Positions 26,472-35,489 of a stretch of DNA of 64,000 nucleotides are shown in pieces. Source of the DNA: DASXKD01 sp963734725 (GTDB taxonomy: Bacteria > Actinomycetota > Actinomycetes > Streptosporangiales > Streptosporangiaceae). The notes beneath the pieces are model-generated. The model made no database searches and had not been told where the DNA came from. It saw only the letters and a program-made list of their open reading frames with translations. The DNA is taken from NCBI GenBank assembly GCA_963734725.1, contig CAVTIX010000010.1, forward strand, positions 1 to 64,000, written 5' to 3'. Position 1 is the stretch's first letter, and the number at the start of each line of letters is the position of its first letter. The translations under genes were made by a program, and so were the position numbers.

Positions 26472-27539
26472 ATGATCATGTGGGGATTTCCGGTATTTGT
26501 CTGCGCGCTGCTGGTTTCCGCCTTGCTGCTGCGCCGCTGGCCGCTGGCGGCGCTGGCCGTGGTGCTTGGCGGATCGGTGGCGAGCATGGTGCTGCAGCCG
26601 AGGCCGTCGTACGCGCTGGTCGTGGCCGCCTGCGTAGTGGGCCTTGAGATCTGCTACCTAGCGGCGACACGCACCCGCAGGGTCTCGGTGACTGGTGCCG
26701 CCATGGCCGCCGCCGGCCTGCTGATTCCGCTCCTGGCAGTGCCCTCTTTGGGTCCGCTCCGGGGTGGCAGCCTGGGCGGGTCGGCGATCCACCTTGTCAC
26801 GATCGCCGTCCCCCTTTTCACGATCATTGCCTGGCTTATCGGACATTCAATCCGGCAGGCCCAGGCCCGGGCCGAGCTGCTGCGGGCCCAGGCGGCCGCC
26901 CAGGCCACGATGGCGGAGCGGCTGCGGATCGCCCGCGAACTGCACGACATGGTGGCGCACAGCATCGGCGTCATCGCGATCCAGGCAGGTTCGGGCCGCA
27001 GCGTCTTCAACGCCAGCCCCGGCGAGGCGCGCGAGGCCCTGGCCGCCATCGAGGCCACCAGCCGGGACACGCTGTCGGGGCTGCGGCGGATGGTGACCGG
27101 GCTGCGCCGCGCCGAGCCCGGACCCGGGCCGGGACAGGCGCCGCTGGACCCGGCGCCCGGCCTGGCCGACATCGACCGGCTGGCCGCCACGGCCCGGGAC
27201 GCGGGCGTGCAGGTCGAGGTGGACTGGCACGGCAGCCGGGAGCCGCTCCCGGCCGACATCGACATCTCAGCGTTCCGCATCATCCAGGAGGCGGTTACCA
27301 ACGTGATCCGCCACGCCGACACCGGCCAGTGCCAGGTCCGCATCGGCCAGCAGGACGGGCAGCTGTCGATCGAGGTCACCGATAGCGGGCGCGGCGGCAG
27401 CACGGCCGGGACCGGCTACGGGATCACCGGCATGCGCGAGCGCGCCGCGCTGCTCGGCGGCGACTTCTCAGCCGGCCCGCGCCCCGGCGGCGGCTTCCGC
27501 GTCGCCGCCCAGCTGCCCCTGCCCGCGCCGGGCCGATGA
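26472..27539 (+). CDS. NarL-type sensor histidine kinase
   Basis: Encodes 355 aa. Four to five membrane helices fill the first 130 residues (FVCALLVSALLLRRWPLAAL, ALVVAACVVGLEICYLAA, GAAMAAAGLLIPLLAVP and LVTIAVPLFTIIAWLIGHSI). They are followed by a HisKA_3 dimerisation domain with the phospho-His in ELHDMVAHSIGVIAIQ, and a HATPase_c domain with FRIIQEAVTNVIRHADTG (N box), VTDSGRGGS (G1) and GYGITGMRERAALLGG (G2). There is no large sensor loop, as in bacitracin/LiaS-like kinases that sense through their membrane part or partner transporter. GGAGG lies 5 nt before ATG 26472. It overlaps its regulator by 4 bp and is divergent from the ABC exporter, its likely target. Confidence 0.9.
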   Translation: MIMWGFPVFVCALLVSALLLRRWPLAALAVVLGGSVASMVLQPRPSYALVVAACVVGLEICYLAATRTRRVSVTGAAMAAAGLLIPLLAVPSLGPLRGGSLGGSAIHLVTIAVPLFTIIAWLIGHSIRQAQARAELLRAQAAAQATMAERLRIARELHDMVAHSIGVIAIQAGSGRSVFNASPGEAREALAAIEATSRDTLSGLRRMVTGLRRAEPGPGPGQAPLDPAPGLADIDRLAATARDAGVQVEVDWHGSREPLPADIDISAFRIIQEAVTNVIRHADTGQCQVRIGQQDGQLSIEVTDSGRGGSTAGTGYGITGMRERAALLGGDFSAGPRPGGGFRVAAQLPLPAPGR

Positions 27540-28186
27540 CCATCCAGGTCATCCTGGCCGACGACCAGCCGCTGATCCGCGTGGGCCTGCGCAGGCTGAT
27601 CGAGCAGACCCCCGACATCGACGTGGCCGGCGAGGCCGGAACCGGAACCGAGGCGGTGCAGCTCGCCAGGGACACCGGCCCCGACGTGGTCGTCATGGAC
27701 ATCCGCATGCCGGGCATGGACGGCATCGAAGCAACCCAGCTGATCACCGCCAGCAACACCCGCGCCCGGGTGCTCATGCTCACCACATTCGACGACGACG
27801 ACTACGTCTACGGCGCGCTACGGGCCGGGGCCAGCGGGTTCCTGGTCAAGGACATGGCACTGGAGGACATCCTGACCGCGGTCCGCGTCGTCGCGGCCGG
27901 CGACGCCATCATCGCGCCGGGCGTCACCCGCCGCCTGATCGCGCAGTTCGCCAGCCAGCCCCGCCCCGGGCCCAAGCCCCGGCAGCTCACCGGGATCACC
28001 GACCGCGAACGCGAGGTGCTCCGGCTGGTGGGCCTGGGCATGTCCAACACCGAGATCGCCGCCGCCCTGTACATCACCGTCGGCACCGCCAAGACCCACG
28101 TAGCCCGGCTGCTGACCAAACTCGGCGCCAGGGACCGGGTACAGCTCGTCATCACCGCGTACCAGGCCGGCCTGGTCGACACCTAA
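27536..28186 (+). CDS. NarL/LuxR-type response regulator
   Basis: Encodes 216 aa. The receiver domain (residues 1-120) has the acidic pair in LADDQPLIR, the phospho-Asp in VVVMDIRMPGMDG, the Thr in MLTTFDDDDY and the Lys in FLVKDMALED. A LuxR-type HTH follows at about 150-210 (ITDREREVLRLVGLGMSNTE and IAAALYITVGTAKTHVARLL). ATGA overlap with the kinase shows coupled translation. It likely controls the divergent ABC exporter operon. Confidence 0.92.
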   Translation: MTIQVILADDQPLIRVGLRRLIEQTPDIDVAGEAGTGTEAVQLARDTGPDVVVMDIRMPGMDGIEATQLITASNTRARVLMLTTFDDDDYVYGALRAGASGFLVKDMALEDILTAVRVVAAGDAIIAPGVTRRLIAQFASQPRPGPKPRQLTGITDREREVLRLVGLGMSNTEIAAALYITVGTAKTHVARLLTKLGARDRVQLVITAYQAGLVDT

Positions 28187-28694
28187 GGCGGCCCGTCGCG
28201 AGAGCACCGCCGCAGGATGCCCTAGGCCATTTTCCATCGCGCCGGGCCTGGCACCGGGAATGGGCGCTCGACAGTGCGGTCGTCGAGCCAGCCGATGTCG
28301 GCGGCGTCGGCATACCACAATGCTGCTTTTGAATGGACTTAGCCGTATGTACGACACGGAACGGCTGACCTGCGCACCTACAGCGACGCCCCGAACAAGC
28401 CTTGGTCTGCGCGCTTCGCGCCGACGTGGCCGAGAATCTCGCGGGCACGCCTAACACTTCGGCGGATATCGCGTGCCGGCGCCGACCAGCGCGAGTTAGA
28501 GAATGTCACCAGGTTCTAGGCCCGAAATCGTGCGGATCGCCGAGTATGCACCCGCCCACTATGAAAAGAGAGGATATGGGTCAGCGATACAGAACGGTCA
28601 GTTCTGGCTTTCCATTCGAGGCCTAACCGACATGCGTCGCCGAGCTCGCCAAGCGTCGATCGTTTCTCGTACAGCGACGTGTGCGCGTCGATGG
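28187..28694. other. 500 bp without a supported gene
   Basis: Between the convergent response regulator and S53 protease genes. I find no gene, and no obvious terminator hairpin with a T run. Confidence 0.35.
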
Positions 28695-30365
28695 TCATCG
28701 AGAGTGGAACACGTTCGTTGTCGTGATCAGCATGCTGACCAGGTCGACCACGTGCCGGCCTGGCGGGAGCCCGAGCGCCGACGGTTTGATCCGGTAACTG
28801 ACTGAGCCGTGCCCGTCGGCGTGCAAGGTCACGATCTTGCGTCCATCGATGTACATGGTGACCGGATGCCCGGGCAGGAAGCCCGGCCCCGTCAGCAACG
28901 TGGTGCCTCCCTGGCCGACGTGGGACCTGCTGAGCTGCTCGCGGTGCTCGAGCCTGCTCAGCGCTGCGGCCGCCTGGGCACGCTCGGCGGCGTCCTGGTG
29001 AGCCGCCTGGGTGGCGCTGGCCAGGGCGGGGGCGAACGTGCTGGCCCTGATCGTGCCCCAGCCGCTGGCGACGTCGAATCCGCTGGCTGCCGTGAAGCCG
29101 CGTACGAACACCTTGCCGTCGATGATCAGCGTGTTGTTGCCTGAGACGACGTCGGCTATCCCGTCCTTGAGCCCGGCCGGCCCGAGCACGTGGTAGAGCG
29201 CGTGGTTGATCGGGCCGACGTTCTTTCCGTGGTTGAGCTGGGTCGCGAGCGCGAGGACCCCGGCGAGCAGCGGCGCGGACTCAGACGTTCCGCCTGACGC
29301 GTCCATCGTGATGTCCGGAACCGACCGCCATGTCGATCCGGTGATGGCCGCCACCCTGTCTTGGTAGCCCGGCCTGGTGTAGACCGCGGACAAGCCGGCG
29401 CCCTCACCTTCCGGGCTCCCGGTCGGCGCGAGGTTCCAGACCCGGTCGGGACCAAGGCGCTTGCCGGTGGCGCTCAGGTTAGGGATGCTGCCGCCGACCG
29501 CCGTGACCCACGGGGAGTCGTCCCAGACGCCCGTCGCCCGCCTGGCGGTGATCCAGTCCTGGATGGGCTTGCCGAACGAGCCGACGGCCAGGTGCTGCGC
29601 CGCGTCATAGTCTCCGGTGGCTACCAGGACGGGGATCCCGTTGGCCGCGGCCGTCAGCTCGCCGGGGTCTTGCGCGTGGATCTCTTCGAACCCGTGGGAG
29701 TAGGTGCTCTCGGCTGAGTCGTCGCTGATCGAGATCACGTTGGCCAGGTGGTGCACGCTCAGGTACTCGACCGCCTGCATGAACTCCGGCGGCGCCACCT
29801 GGCTCGCAGCGTCGTCGGTGATCTCGCTGTCCGCCGGCGCGACCGTGACCAAGATCTTGGCGTAGGGCGCCAGCAGGTGAGCGGAAAGGACATCGATGGC
29901 CTCCTCGCCCTCCCAGGTCCTGCACGATCCGTAACCGGGCAGCCTGGCCATGCCCGGCGGGCAGGTCGCAGGCAGCCGGTGCCTGCCCGTCGGGTAGATG
30001 GTCTTGATCTGCGCCTTGGGCAGCCCGAGCTGCTTGTCGAACCTCGCCATGAACGACGCGATGCCAGGGTTGTTCCAGCCTTCGATCACCGCGATCGTCG
30101 TCCCGGTGCCGTCGATGCCCCGCTTCCACAGCTCACCGACCTGGTAGCCGAGCACGTCCCTGGGGCCGAACGTACCCAGCTTGCCGTAATCCCGCTGCAT
30201 CAACATCAGCGCCTTGGTCAGCACCTGGATGCGCTGGCTCTTGGACGGGCCCGACGACGGCGACGCCGCTGCTGATCTCGTCGGGTGAGTGCACGACACG
30301 AGCGCCGACACCATCAGCACGGCGCTCATCCAGGTCAGACAGCCCTTGACGCCAGCTTTGCGCAT
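28695..30365 (-). CDS. sedolisin-like (S53) peptidase, predicted lipoprotein
   Basis: Encodes 556 aa. The N-terminus is a lipoprotein signal: RKAGVKGCLTWMSAVLMVSA then lipobox LVSC at Cys25. The S53 core is recognisable: WNNPGIASFMARFDKQLGLP, the catalytic Glu and Asp in EGEEAIDV (ExxxD), VISISDDSAEST with the oxyanion-hole Asp, TAVGGSIPNLSATG and the nucleophile Ser in SGGTSESAPLLAG. A C-terminal region of about 130 residues includes an Ala-rich helix and a beta domain (GPGFLPGHPVTMYIDGRKIV). There is little room for the usual long pro-domain (about 35 residues before the core). It probably acts on the outer face of the membrane at acidic pH. Divergent from an OmpR-type two-component system. 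Confidence 0.85.
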   Translation of the reverse strand: MRKAGVKGCLTWMSAVLMVSALVSCTHPTRSAAASPSSGPSKSQRIQVLTKALMLMQRDYGKLGTFGPRDVLGYQVGELWKRGIDGTGTTIAVIEGWNNPGIASFMARFDKQLGLPKAQIKTIYPTGRHRLPATCPPGMARLPGYGSCRTWEGEEAIDVLSAHLLAPYAKILVTVAPADSEITDDAASQVAPPEFMQAVEYLSVHHLANVISISDDSAESTYSHGFEEIHAQDPGELTAAANGIPVLVATGDYDAAQHLAVGSFGKPIQDWITARRATGVWDDSPWVTAVGGSIPNLSATGKRLGPDRVWNLAPTGSPEGEGAGLSAVYTRPGYQDRVAAITGSTWRSVPDITMDASGGTSESAPLLAGVLALATQLNHGKNVGPINHALYHVLGPAGLKDGIADVVSGNNTLIIDGKVFVRGFTAASGFDVASGWGTIRASTFAPALASATQAAHQDAAERAQAAAALSRLEHREQLSRSHVGQGGTTLLTGPGFLPGHPVTMYIDGRKIVTLHADGHGSVSYRIKPSALGLPPGRHVVDLVSMLITTTNVFHSR

Positions 30366-30636
30366 TGATGGCCTCCTTGAGCTGCCGTCTTCCCCGATGA
30401 TCCTTTTTGGTGGTCCACGCGACGACTAGCCCCGGCCAGCGCCATCGGCCGCCGGGACGCCGCCCGGGCGCCGTTGTCGCCTCGGCCGGTCTCCGTGGCC
30501 GGGCAGCCAGGTTGTGTCACGAGATCCTCCGGTGGTTCGTATGCCGCCGCGGGCCCAGGAAGGAAACCGGAAGGCGCCTGAACCCGGGTCTTGGCTCACC
30601 TTCTACTGTCGTGCTCAGTTATCCGGTTGATCCTTG

Positions 30637-30678
30637 GGTGAGTTTCATGTGAACTGCGGTGCTCACACGAAACTCACC
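30637..30678. promoter_or_regulatory. 42-bp inverted repeat upstream of the OmpR-type regulator
   Basis: GGTGAGTTTC (30637-30646) pairs perfectly with GAAACTCACC (30669-30678), and inside it TGTGA (30648-30652) pairs with TCACA (30663-30667), leaving one mismatch and a 10-nt loop. It lies between the divergent protease and regulator genes, 45 bp before the regulator's ATG. It could be an operator for a dimeric regulator or an RNA hairpin in the leader; there is no T run, so a terminator is unlikely. Confidence 0.55.
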
Positions 30679-30723
30679 GATTTCTCATGCACGGCCTTGA
30701 CCGCCGTGTGCTGTGATGACGTG

Positions 30724-31557
30724 ATGACGCCCGACGACGGGAACCTGCTCGTGGTGGAGGACGAGCTGTTCTTGCAGAAGGCTGTCGTCGCGTCACTGCG
30801 CTTCCTCGGCTTCCAGGTGACCGCCGTGGAGAACGGGACAGACGCGCTCCGGCTGGCCAGGAACCGTCCGTTCGACCTGCTTATCCTCGACGTGATACTG
30901 CCCGGCATCGACGGGTTCGAGATCGTCCGCAGACTGCGCGGCGGCGGAAACCAGGTTCCGGTGATCTTCCTGACCGCAAAAGACACCCACGACGACAAGA
31001 TCACCGGGCTCACCATCGGCGGCGACGACTACCTGACCAAGCCGTTCGAGCTGGAGGAGCTGGTTGCCCGGGTCCGCAGCGTGCTGCGCCGCAGCAGCCC
31101 CGCGGCCCCCGGGCCGGTCCTGTCGTTCGCCGACCTCACGCTCGATCAGGACACCTACGAGGTCCGCCGCGGCGGGCGGCTCATCGGGCTGTCGCCGACC
31201 GAGTTCCGGCTGCTGCGCTACTTCATGCTCAACCCCGGTCGCGTGCTCACCCGCGCCCAGTTGCTCAGCCATGTGTGGGACTACGACTTCGGCGGATCCA
31301 GCACGGTCGTGTCTACCTACGTCACCTATCTGCGGCGCAAGCTGGCCAGCGACGGGCCGAACCTGATCCACACCCAGCGCGCCGTCGGTTTCAGCCTGCG
31401 CCTGCCCTGGCCCGGCGACGAGCCGGGCCCGGGCGAAGTCCGCCCATCCGGCCAGCCCAGCGCCGGTCAGCCAGAGCCCAGCGGCGGTCAGCCAGCGCCC
31501 AGTGGCGGCCGCCCGGCCAGCCCGGACGAAAGGCAGGCGAGTTCTGATGAGTCATAG
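30724..31557 (+). CDS. OmpR-family response regulator with a Pro/Gly-rich tail
   Basis: Encodes 277 aa. Receiver motifs: VVEDELFLQKAV, phospho-Asp in LLILDVILPGIDG, Thr in IFLTAKDTHDD, Lys in YLTKPFELEEL. The winged-helix domain follows (LIGLSPTEFRLLRYFMLNPG, RVLTRAQLLSHVWDYDFGGS and VVSTYVTYLRRKLASD). After residue 230 there is an unusual repetitive tail built of SGQP/PSGG units (PSGQPSAGQPEPSGGQP). ATG 30724 is chosen because the receiver begins there; upstream lies the inverted repeat. The gene overlaps the following histidine kinase by about 11 bp, so they form an operon. Confidence 0.9.
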   Translation: MTPDDGNLLVVEDELFLQKAVVASLRFLGFQVTAVENGTDALRLARNRPFDLLILDVILPGIDGFEIVRRLRGGGNQVPVIFLTAKDTHDDKITGLTIGGDDYLTKPFELEELVARVRSVLRRSSPAAPGPVLSFADLTLDQDTYEVRRGGRLIGLSPTEFRLLRYFMLNPGRVLTRAQLLSHVWDYDFGGSSTVVSTYVTYLRRKLASDGPNLIHTQRAVGFSLRLPWPGDEPGPGEVRPSGQPSAGQPEPSGGQPAPSGGRPASPDERQASSDES

Positions 31558-33046
31558 CTGGAGTTCCCGGGCGCGCAGCTTGCTCAGCCGGCGGCTGCAC
31601 GTCCGGCTGCGCCTCAAGGTGATGGCCGGCGTCGTGGTGGTCACGCTGCTCGCGCTCGCGGCGTTCGACGTGGGCGTGGTCACCACCATGCGCCGCTACC
31701 TGCTCGCCCAGACCGACAACAGCCTCCAGCTGGCGCTGACCGTGACCGAGCCGAGGCTGAACTCGCTGGTTTCCGAAGGTTTTCCGTCGCCCCCGTCGCC
31801 CCTGTCGCCCCTGTCGTCCCCGCCCGGCTATCAGCGGCCCACATCCAAGCTCCCGGGGTTCCTCGGGGATTTCCAGATCGCCTTCGTGCCGTGGCGCGGC
31901 CCCGTGGTGACACTGGAGATAGGCGAGACCGGCGTGGGCGGCACGCAGTGGGCCTACATGCCGTCCGGTACCGGCAGGTCTGTCGCCCGGCCCGGCCCGC
32001 ATACTGTGCCGGTCGGGGGGGTGCCGTTCCGCTTCCGGTCGGCCCGGGTCACGGGAGGCTGGCTGGTCGTCGGCGCCAGCCTCGACCAGGTCACCGAGAC
32101 CACCGGCCAGGTCGAGGCCATCGTCACCCTCGGTTCGATCGCGGTGGTGCTGTTCATCGGTCTCGGCGTCTTCGTCGTGGTGCGCCGTGGCCTGCGCCCG
32201 GTCGAGGCGATGGCCAGGGCGGCAGACCGGATCACTGGCGGCGACCTGACCGGCCGCGTGGCCACGCACAACCCCCGAAGCGAGGTGGGCAGGCTTGGCG
32301 CGGCCCTGAACGGCATGCTGGCCCGGATCGAGGCCAGCCAGCAGCAGATGCGCCGCTTCTTCGCCGACGCCAGCCACGAGCTGCGCACGCCGCTGGCGTC
32401 GCTGCGGGCCAACGCCCAGCTCTACCAGCAGGGCGCCCTGCAAGACCCCGGCGAGGTCGACGAGGTGATGGACCGGATCGTGGCCGAGACGCGGCGCATG
32501 GGTCGGCTGGTGGACGACATGCTCGGTCTCGCCCGGCTCGGCCAGCATCCCTGTCAATCCCGGGAGCCGGTTGACCTCACCGCCGTGGTCACCGGGTGCG
32601 CGCAGCGGGCCCGGCTCGCCGACCCCGCGCGGACCTGGCAGACGCGGATCGCCGAAGGCCTGACCGTGACCGGCGACCAGGAACTGCTGCGCCGCGCCGT
32701 TGACAACCTGCTCATGAACGTGCTCGTGCACACTCCAGCCGGCACGGTAGGCGCCATCAGCGCGTCCGCCGACGGCGGCTGTGTCACCATCGAGGTCAGC
32801 GACGATGGCGCCGGCGTTCCACCGGATCACCTGCCGCACATCTTTGAGCGCTTCTACCGCGCCGGAACGCGGTCGGGCGGCTCCGGCTCGGGCCTTGGGC
32901 TGGCCATCGCCGCGGAGATCGCCTCCGCGCACGGCGGCACCGCGCAGGCCGCGCCGGTCAGCCCGCACGGCCTGCGGGTCGCGCTGGCCCTGCCCGTCCG
33001 GTCAGGCCCCCGCTCCGCACCCGAGTTGGCCGCCTCCGTCAGCTGA
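31547..33046 (+). CDS. OmpR-type sensor histidine kinase
   Basis: Encodes 499 aa: membrane helix 1 (MAGVVVVTLLALAAFDVGVV) and an extracellular sensor of about 130 residues with a Ser/Pro-rich insertion (SPPSPLSPLSSPPG). Helix 2 follows (GSIAVVLFIGLGVFVVVRRG), then a HAMP domain (LRPVEAMARAADRITGGDLT), HisKA with phospho-His in FFADASHELRTPLASLRANA, and HATPase_c with NLLMNVLVHTPAG, VSDDGAGVPP, FERFYRAG and GSGLGLAIAAEI. The start could also be 31502; ATG 31547 precedes the basic N-terminus directly. Pairs with the upstream regulator. The divergent S53 lipoprotein is a plausible target or signal source. Confidence 0.9.
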   Translation: MSHSWSSRARSLLSRRLHVRLRLKVMAGVVVVTLLALAAFDVGVVTTMRRYLLAQTDNSLQLALTVTEPRLNSLVSEGFPSPPSPLSPLSSPPGYQRPTSKLPGFLGDFQIAFVPWRGPVVTLEIGETGVGGTQWAYMPSGTGRSVARPGPHTVPVGGVPFRFRSARVTGGWLVVGASLDQVTETTGQVEAIVTLGSIAVVLFIGLGVFVVVRRGLRPVEAMARAADRITGGDLTGRVATHNPRSEVGRLGAALNGMLARIEASQQQMRRFFADASHELRTPLASLRANAQLYQQGALQDPGEVDEVMDRIVAETRRMGRLVDDMLGLARLGQHPCQSREPVDLTAVVTGCAQRARLADPARTWQTRIAEGLTVTGDQELLRRAVDNLLMNVLVHTPAGTVGAISASADGGCVTIEVSDDGAGVPPDHLPHIFERFYRAGTRSGGSGSGLGLAIAAEIASAHGGTAQAAPVSPHGLRVALALPVRSGPRSAPELAASVS

Positions 33047-33452
33047 GCTCCCGACAGCACCCCGAACACTCCATGTGCGTCCACGGCCGACCAAGTGCCC
33101 AACCAGCCCCTTCGGTCTCGCCGGGCGGTCCGCCGCGCACAACCGCTGCCATCAATTATCTCCGGTGTCGGATGGCCCGTACGGCATCGACGCACGCGCG
33201 CACGAGGCCGGCCCCCCGGCGAGCGCAGCGCGCAGATCATCCAACTCGGGCGCGCCCGTTTGGAATGCGGCCGGCGACCGCCAGCCATGCAATTAGATGA
33301 CATGCATCGGCGGGTCGGCGTGAGCGTCTGACCTGGCGCGGTGGCTGTTCGCACGGCTAGGACCTCCCCAGCTCAGACGCGTCACGATTGGCTGCGTAAC
33401 CAATTTCGCGTGCGGGCGCCTGGGGCGCCCCCGGGAGCGTGAGGAGGTCCCG
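33047..33452. other. noncoding stretch upstream of IS110 copy 3, with a hairpin
   Basis: No gene. A perfect 7-bp stem with a 3-nt loop (GGGCGCC-TGG-GGCGCCC, 33414-33430) lies 23 bp before the transposase start. This is the end where IS110 elements encode bridge RNA, so the right part of this stretch is a candidate for it. Confidence 0.4.
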
Positions 33453-34494
33453 ATGCCCATCGTAGGCGGGCTGGACATTCACCGGAAGCAGATCACCTTC
33501 GACTATCTGGACACGGTGACCGGGGAGGTGCGGCGGGGCCAGGTCGCCCCGGCTGACCGGGCGCACGTGCGGGCCTGGCTGGCCCGGTTCGCCGGCTGGG
33601 ACGATGCCGCGTTCGCGGTGGAGGGGTGCGCGGGGTGGCGGTATGTGGCCGAGGAGCTGGCCGCCGCCGGGGCCGCCGCGCATCTGGGCGAGCCGGCTGG
33701 CACCGCCGCGCTGCGGGGCCGCAAGCGGCACGCCAAGACCGGCAAGACCGACGCGGCGCACCTGCAGAACTGCTGCTGGCCGAGGCCCGGCTGCCCGAGT
33801 GCTGGATCCCGCCGCCGCGCATCCTGGAGACCCGGGCGCTGCTGGAGACCTACCACGACCTGCGGGCCGCGCACACCGCCTGGGTGCAGCGGATCCACGC
33901 GGTGTTCTTCCACCAGGGCGCCCCGCCGCTGGGCGAGCAAGCGTTGCGCACCGAGCCGGGCCTGGAGGCGCTGCGGGCGGCCGCGGCCGCGCACCTGTCG
34001 GCGGCCGGGCAGCTGCAGGTCGCCACCGCCGTGGACGTGCTCGCCGCCACCGAGGCCCAGCTGGGCCCGCTGCGCCACCAGCTGACCCAGACCGCCTGGC
34101 AGCTGGCCGGCGCGAAGGCGCTGGCCGCGCGGCTGTATGGGGCCGGCCTGGTCACCGGGCTGGCGCTGACCTGCTGGCTGGGCGGGGCAGGCCGGTTCTC
34201 CTCCTCGCGCAAAGCGGTCCGGTTCACCGGGCTGGACATCACCGTGCGCTCCCCCGGACCGCAAAGGACCCCCCGGGGCGGCTGTCCCGGCAGGGGCCGC
34301 CGGTGCTGCGCTGGGCGGTGTATGAGGCCGGGCAAACCTGCGCCCGGTCCTCGGCCCCCGACCACGGCTACTACGCCGCCGTCGCCGACCGCAAGAACAC
34401 CAAGCGCGCCGCCTTGTCCGAGGCCCGCAAGATCGTCCGGCAGGCCTGCCACCTCCTGACCGAGCTCGGCGACGACGCGCTCACCACCGCCTGA
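33453..34494 (+). mobile_element. IS110-family transposase, frameshifted (copy 3, third subtype)
   Basis: GAGGAGG precedes the ATG. The first frame reads PIVGGLDIHRKQITFDYLDT, FAVEGCAGWRYVAEELAAAG and RHAKTGKTDAAHL, so the DEDD-type Asp, Glu and Asp are present. Near 33765 it shifts to LLAEARLPECWIPPPRILET through to SSSRKAVRFTGLDITVRSPG. Near 34265-34290, in C/G runs, it shifts again to VLRWAVYEAGQTCARSSAPD and ARKIVRQACHLLTELGDDAL. All parts of an IS110 protein are there, so only two small indels separate it from an intact gene. That makes consensus error possible, and this copy is the best candidate for an active element. Confidence 0.8.
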
Positions 34495-34495
34495 A

Positions 34496-34534
34496 CCCGT
34501 GACCACGCACCACCCGCGCCCGTGACCACGCACC
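34496..34534 (+). repeat. tandem direct repeat after IS110 copy 3
   Basis: CCCGTGACCACGCACC occurs at 34496-34511 and again at 34519-34534 (period 23), starting 1 bp after the transposase stop. It may mark the right end or terminal core of the element. Confidence 0.5.
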
Positions 34535-34771
34535 GCGGCCTACCAGGACCAGGCGGAAACGCAGCCATCATCACCCGATGGGGAAACCACCGCGGCCAGC
34601 TCCCGACGAGCCGCTGTCCGCCGCTGCCGGCCCGTGCGCGCGCACCACTAGGCCAGGCGGGCGGCCAAGCCGGCCGCGCCTCGAACCGCGGGTAACGGCG
34701 GGTGGGGGTCGCATGGCCATAAAGCACTGGTCGCTGAGCGTGAAGGCGCGGCCGTGGCAAGCCCGGCCTTA

Positions 34772-35070
34772 TCAGGTGCGCCCGCGGTGCTGCCCCGGCT
34801 GAAACCGGGATGTTGCCCGCCGCCTTCCAGGTCGAACTCGTTTCCCCTCGGGATCGGCCATCACGACCCATCCTCCGGGCGTGGCCTGCCGGCGGTCGCC
34901 GATGACCCGGGCGCCCAGCGACTCAAGGCGGGCAAGTTCCACGGCCTGGGACCCGTCAGGCGCCAGATCCAGATGAACGCGGTTCTTGACGGTCTTTGGT
35001 TCGGGAACAGTGACGAACACCAGCCGGGGGCCCGCCCGGTCCGGCGCCCGGGCAACCCAGTAGGGGTTGC
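34772..35070 (-). pseudogene. C-terminal half of a VOC-family protein
   Basis: The minus-strand frame reads LVFVTVPEPKTVKNRVHLDL, ELARLESLGARVIGDRRQAT and GGWVVMADPEGKRV, the second half of an actinobacterial glyoxalase-like protein. The first beta-alpha-beta half is missing. Past DPEG the normal ending (NEFCV) is replaced by a basic out-of-frame tail. A truncated fragment, 240 bp after an IS110. Confidence 0.55.
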
Positions 35071-35118
35071 GCCGGGGGCAGCGGGACGGTGGCCATGGGG
35101 CGTCCGCGGGGTCGCCGG

Positions 35119-35376
35119 TCAGGGGGGCTTGGGGCCCGCGCGGCGCCGGCGGGCGGGTGGTGGTGGTATCACTTTCCCGGCCAGGGCGCGCCCGGTGGGG
35201 ATCATGACCAGGTTTCCGTCGCGGGTGCGGACCGCGAAGGACCCGGCGTCGGCCTGTTCAAGAATGCCCAGCACGTCGGTCATCTGCTTGCTGTCACCCG
35301 GTCCGGGCCGCCAGCGGATCACCACCCGCTTGCCGACATCGGCGGGGGTGAGCCGGATCACCAGCCGGTACCACAT
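35119..35376 (-). CDS. isolated SH3-like domain protein (Rv0428c N-domain type)
   Basis: Encodes 85 aa. After MWYRLVIRLTPADVGKRVVI the sequence continues with MTDVLGILEQADAGSFAVRT and NLVMIPTGRALAGKVIPPPP, ending in a basic tail. This matches the small beta-barrel that precedes the GNAT acetyltransferase domain in mycobacterial Rv0428c-like proteins; no acetyltransferase domain follows here. In many actinomycetes that protein lies next to the seven-iron ferredoxin gene, as this remnant does. It is either a truncated relic or a free-standing domain; the start is uncertain because a longer frame exists upstream. Confidence 0.5.
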   Translation of the reverse strand: MWYRLVIRLTPADVGKRVVIRWRPGPGDSKQMTDVLGILEQADAGSFAVRTRDGNLVMIPTGRALAGKVIPPPPARRRRAGPKPP

Positions 35377-35489
35377 GCCGGTCACCTGCTCGCAGCCTGG
35401 GTGGCCCGGGCTCCCGGGGAACTGGGCGACGGGCCGCCGCTGGCACGGCCACGCTCTGGTATCTGGCGCACGGCCGTGGCGGCGTTGCC

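Noticed and set aside
31391..32968. Long minus-strand open frame opposite the histidine kinase
   Set aside because: It is antisense to a kinase with complete motifs; the open frame follows from GC-rich third positions and has no domain similarity. The same holds for long antisense frames at 2608-3450 and 47707-49197.
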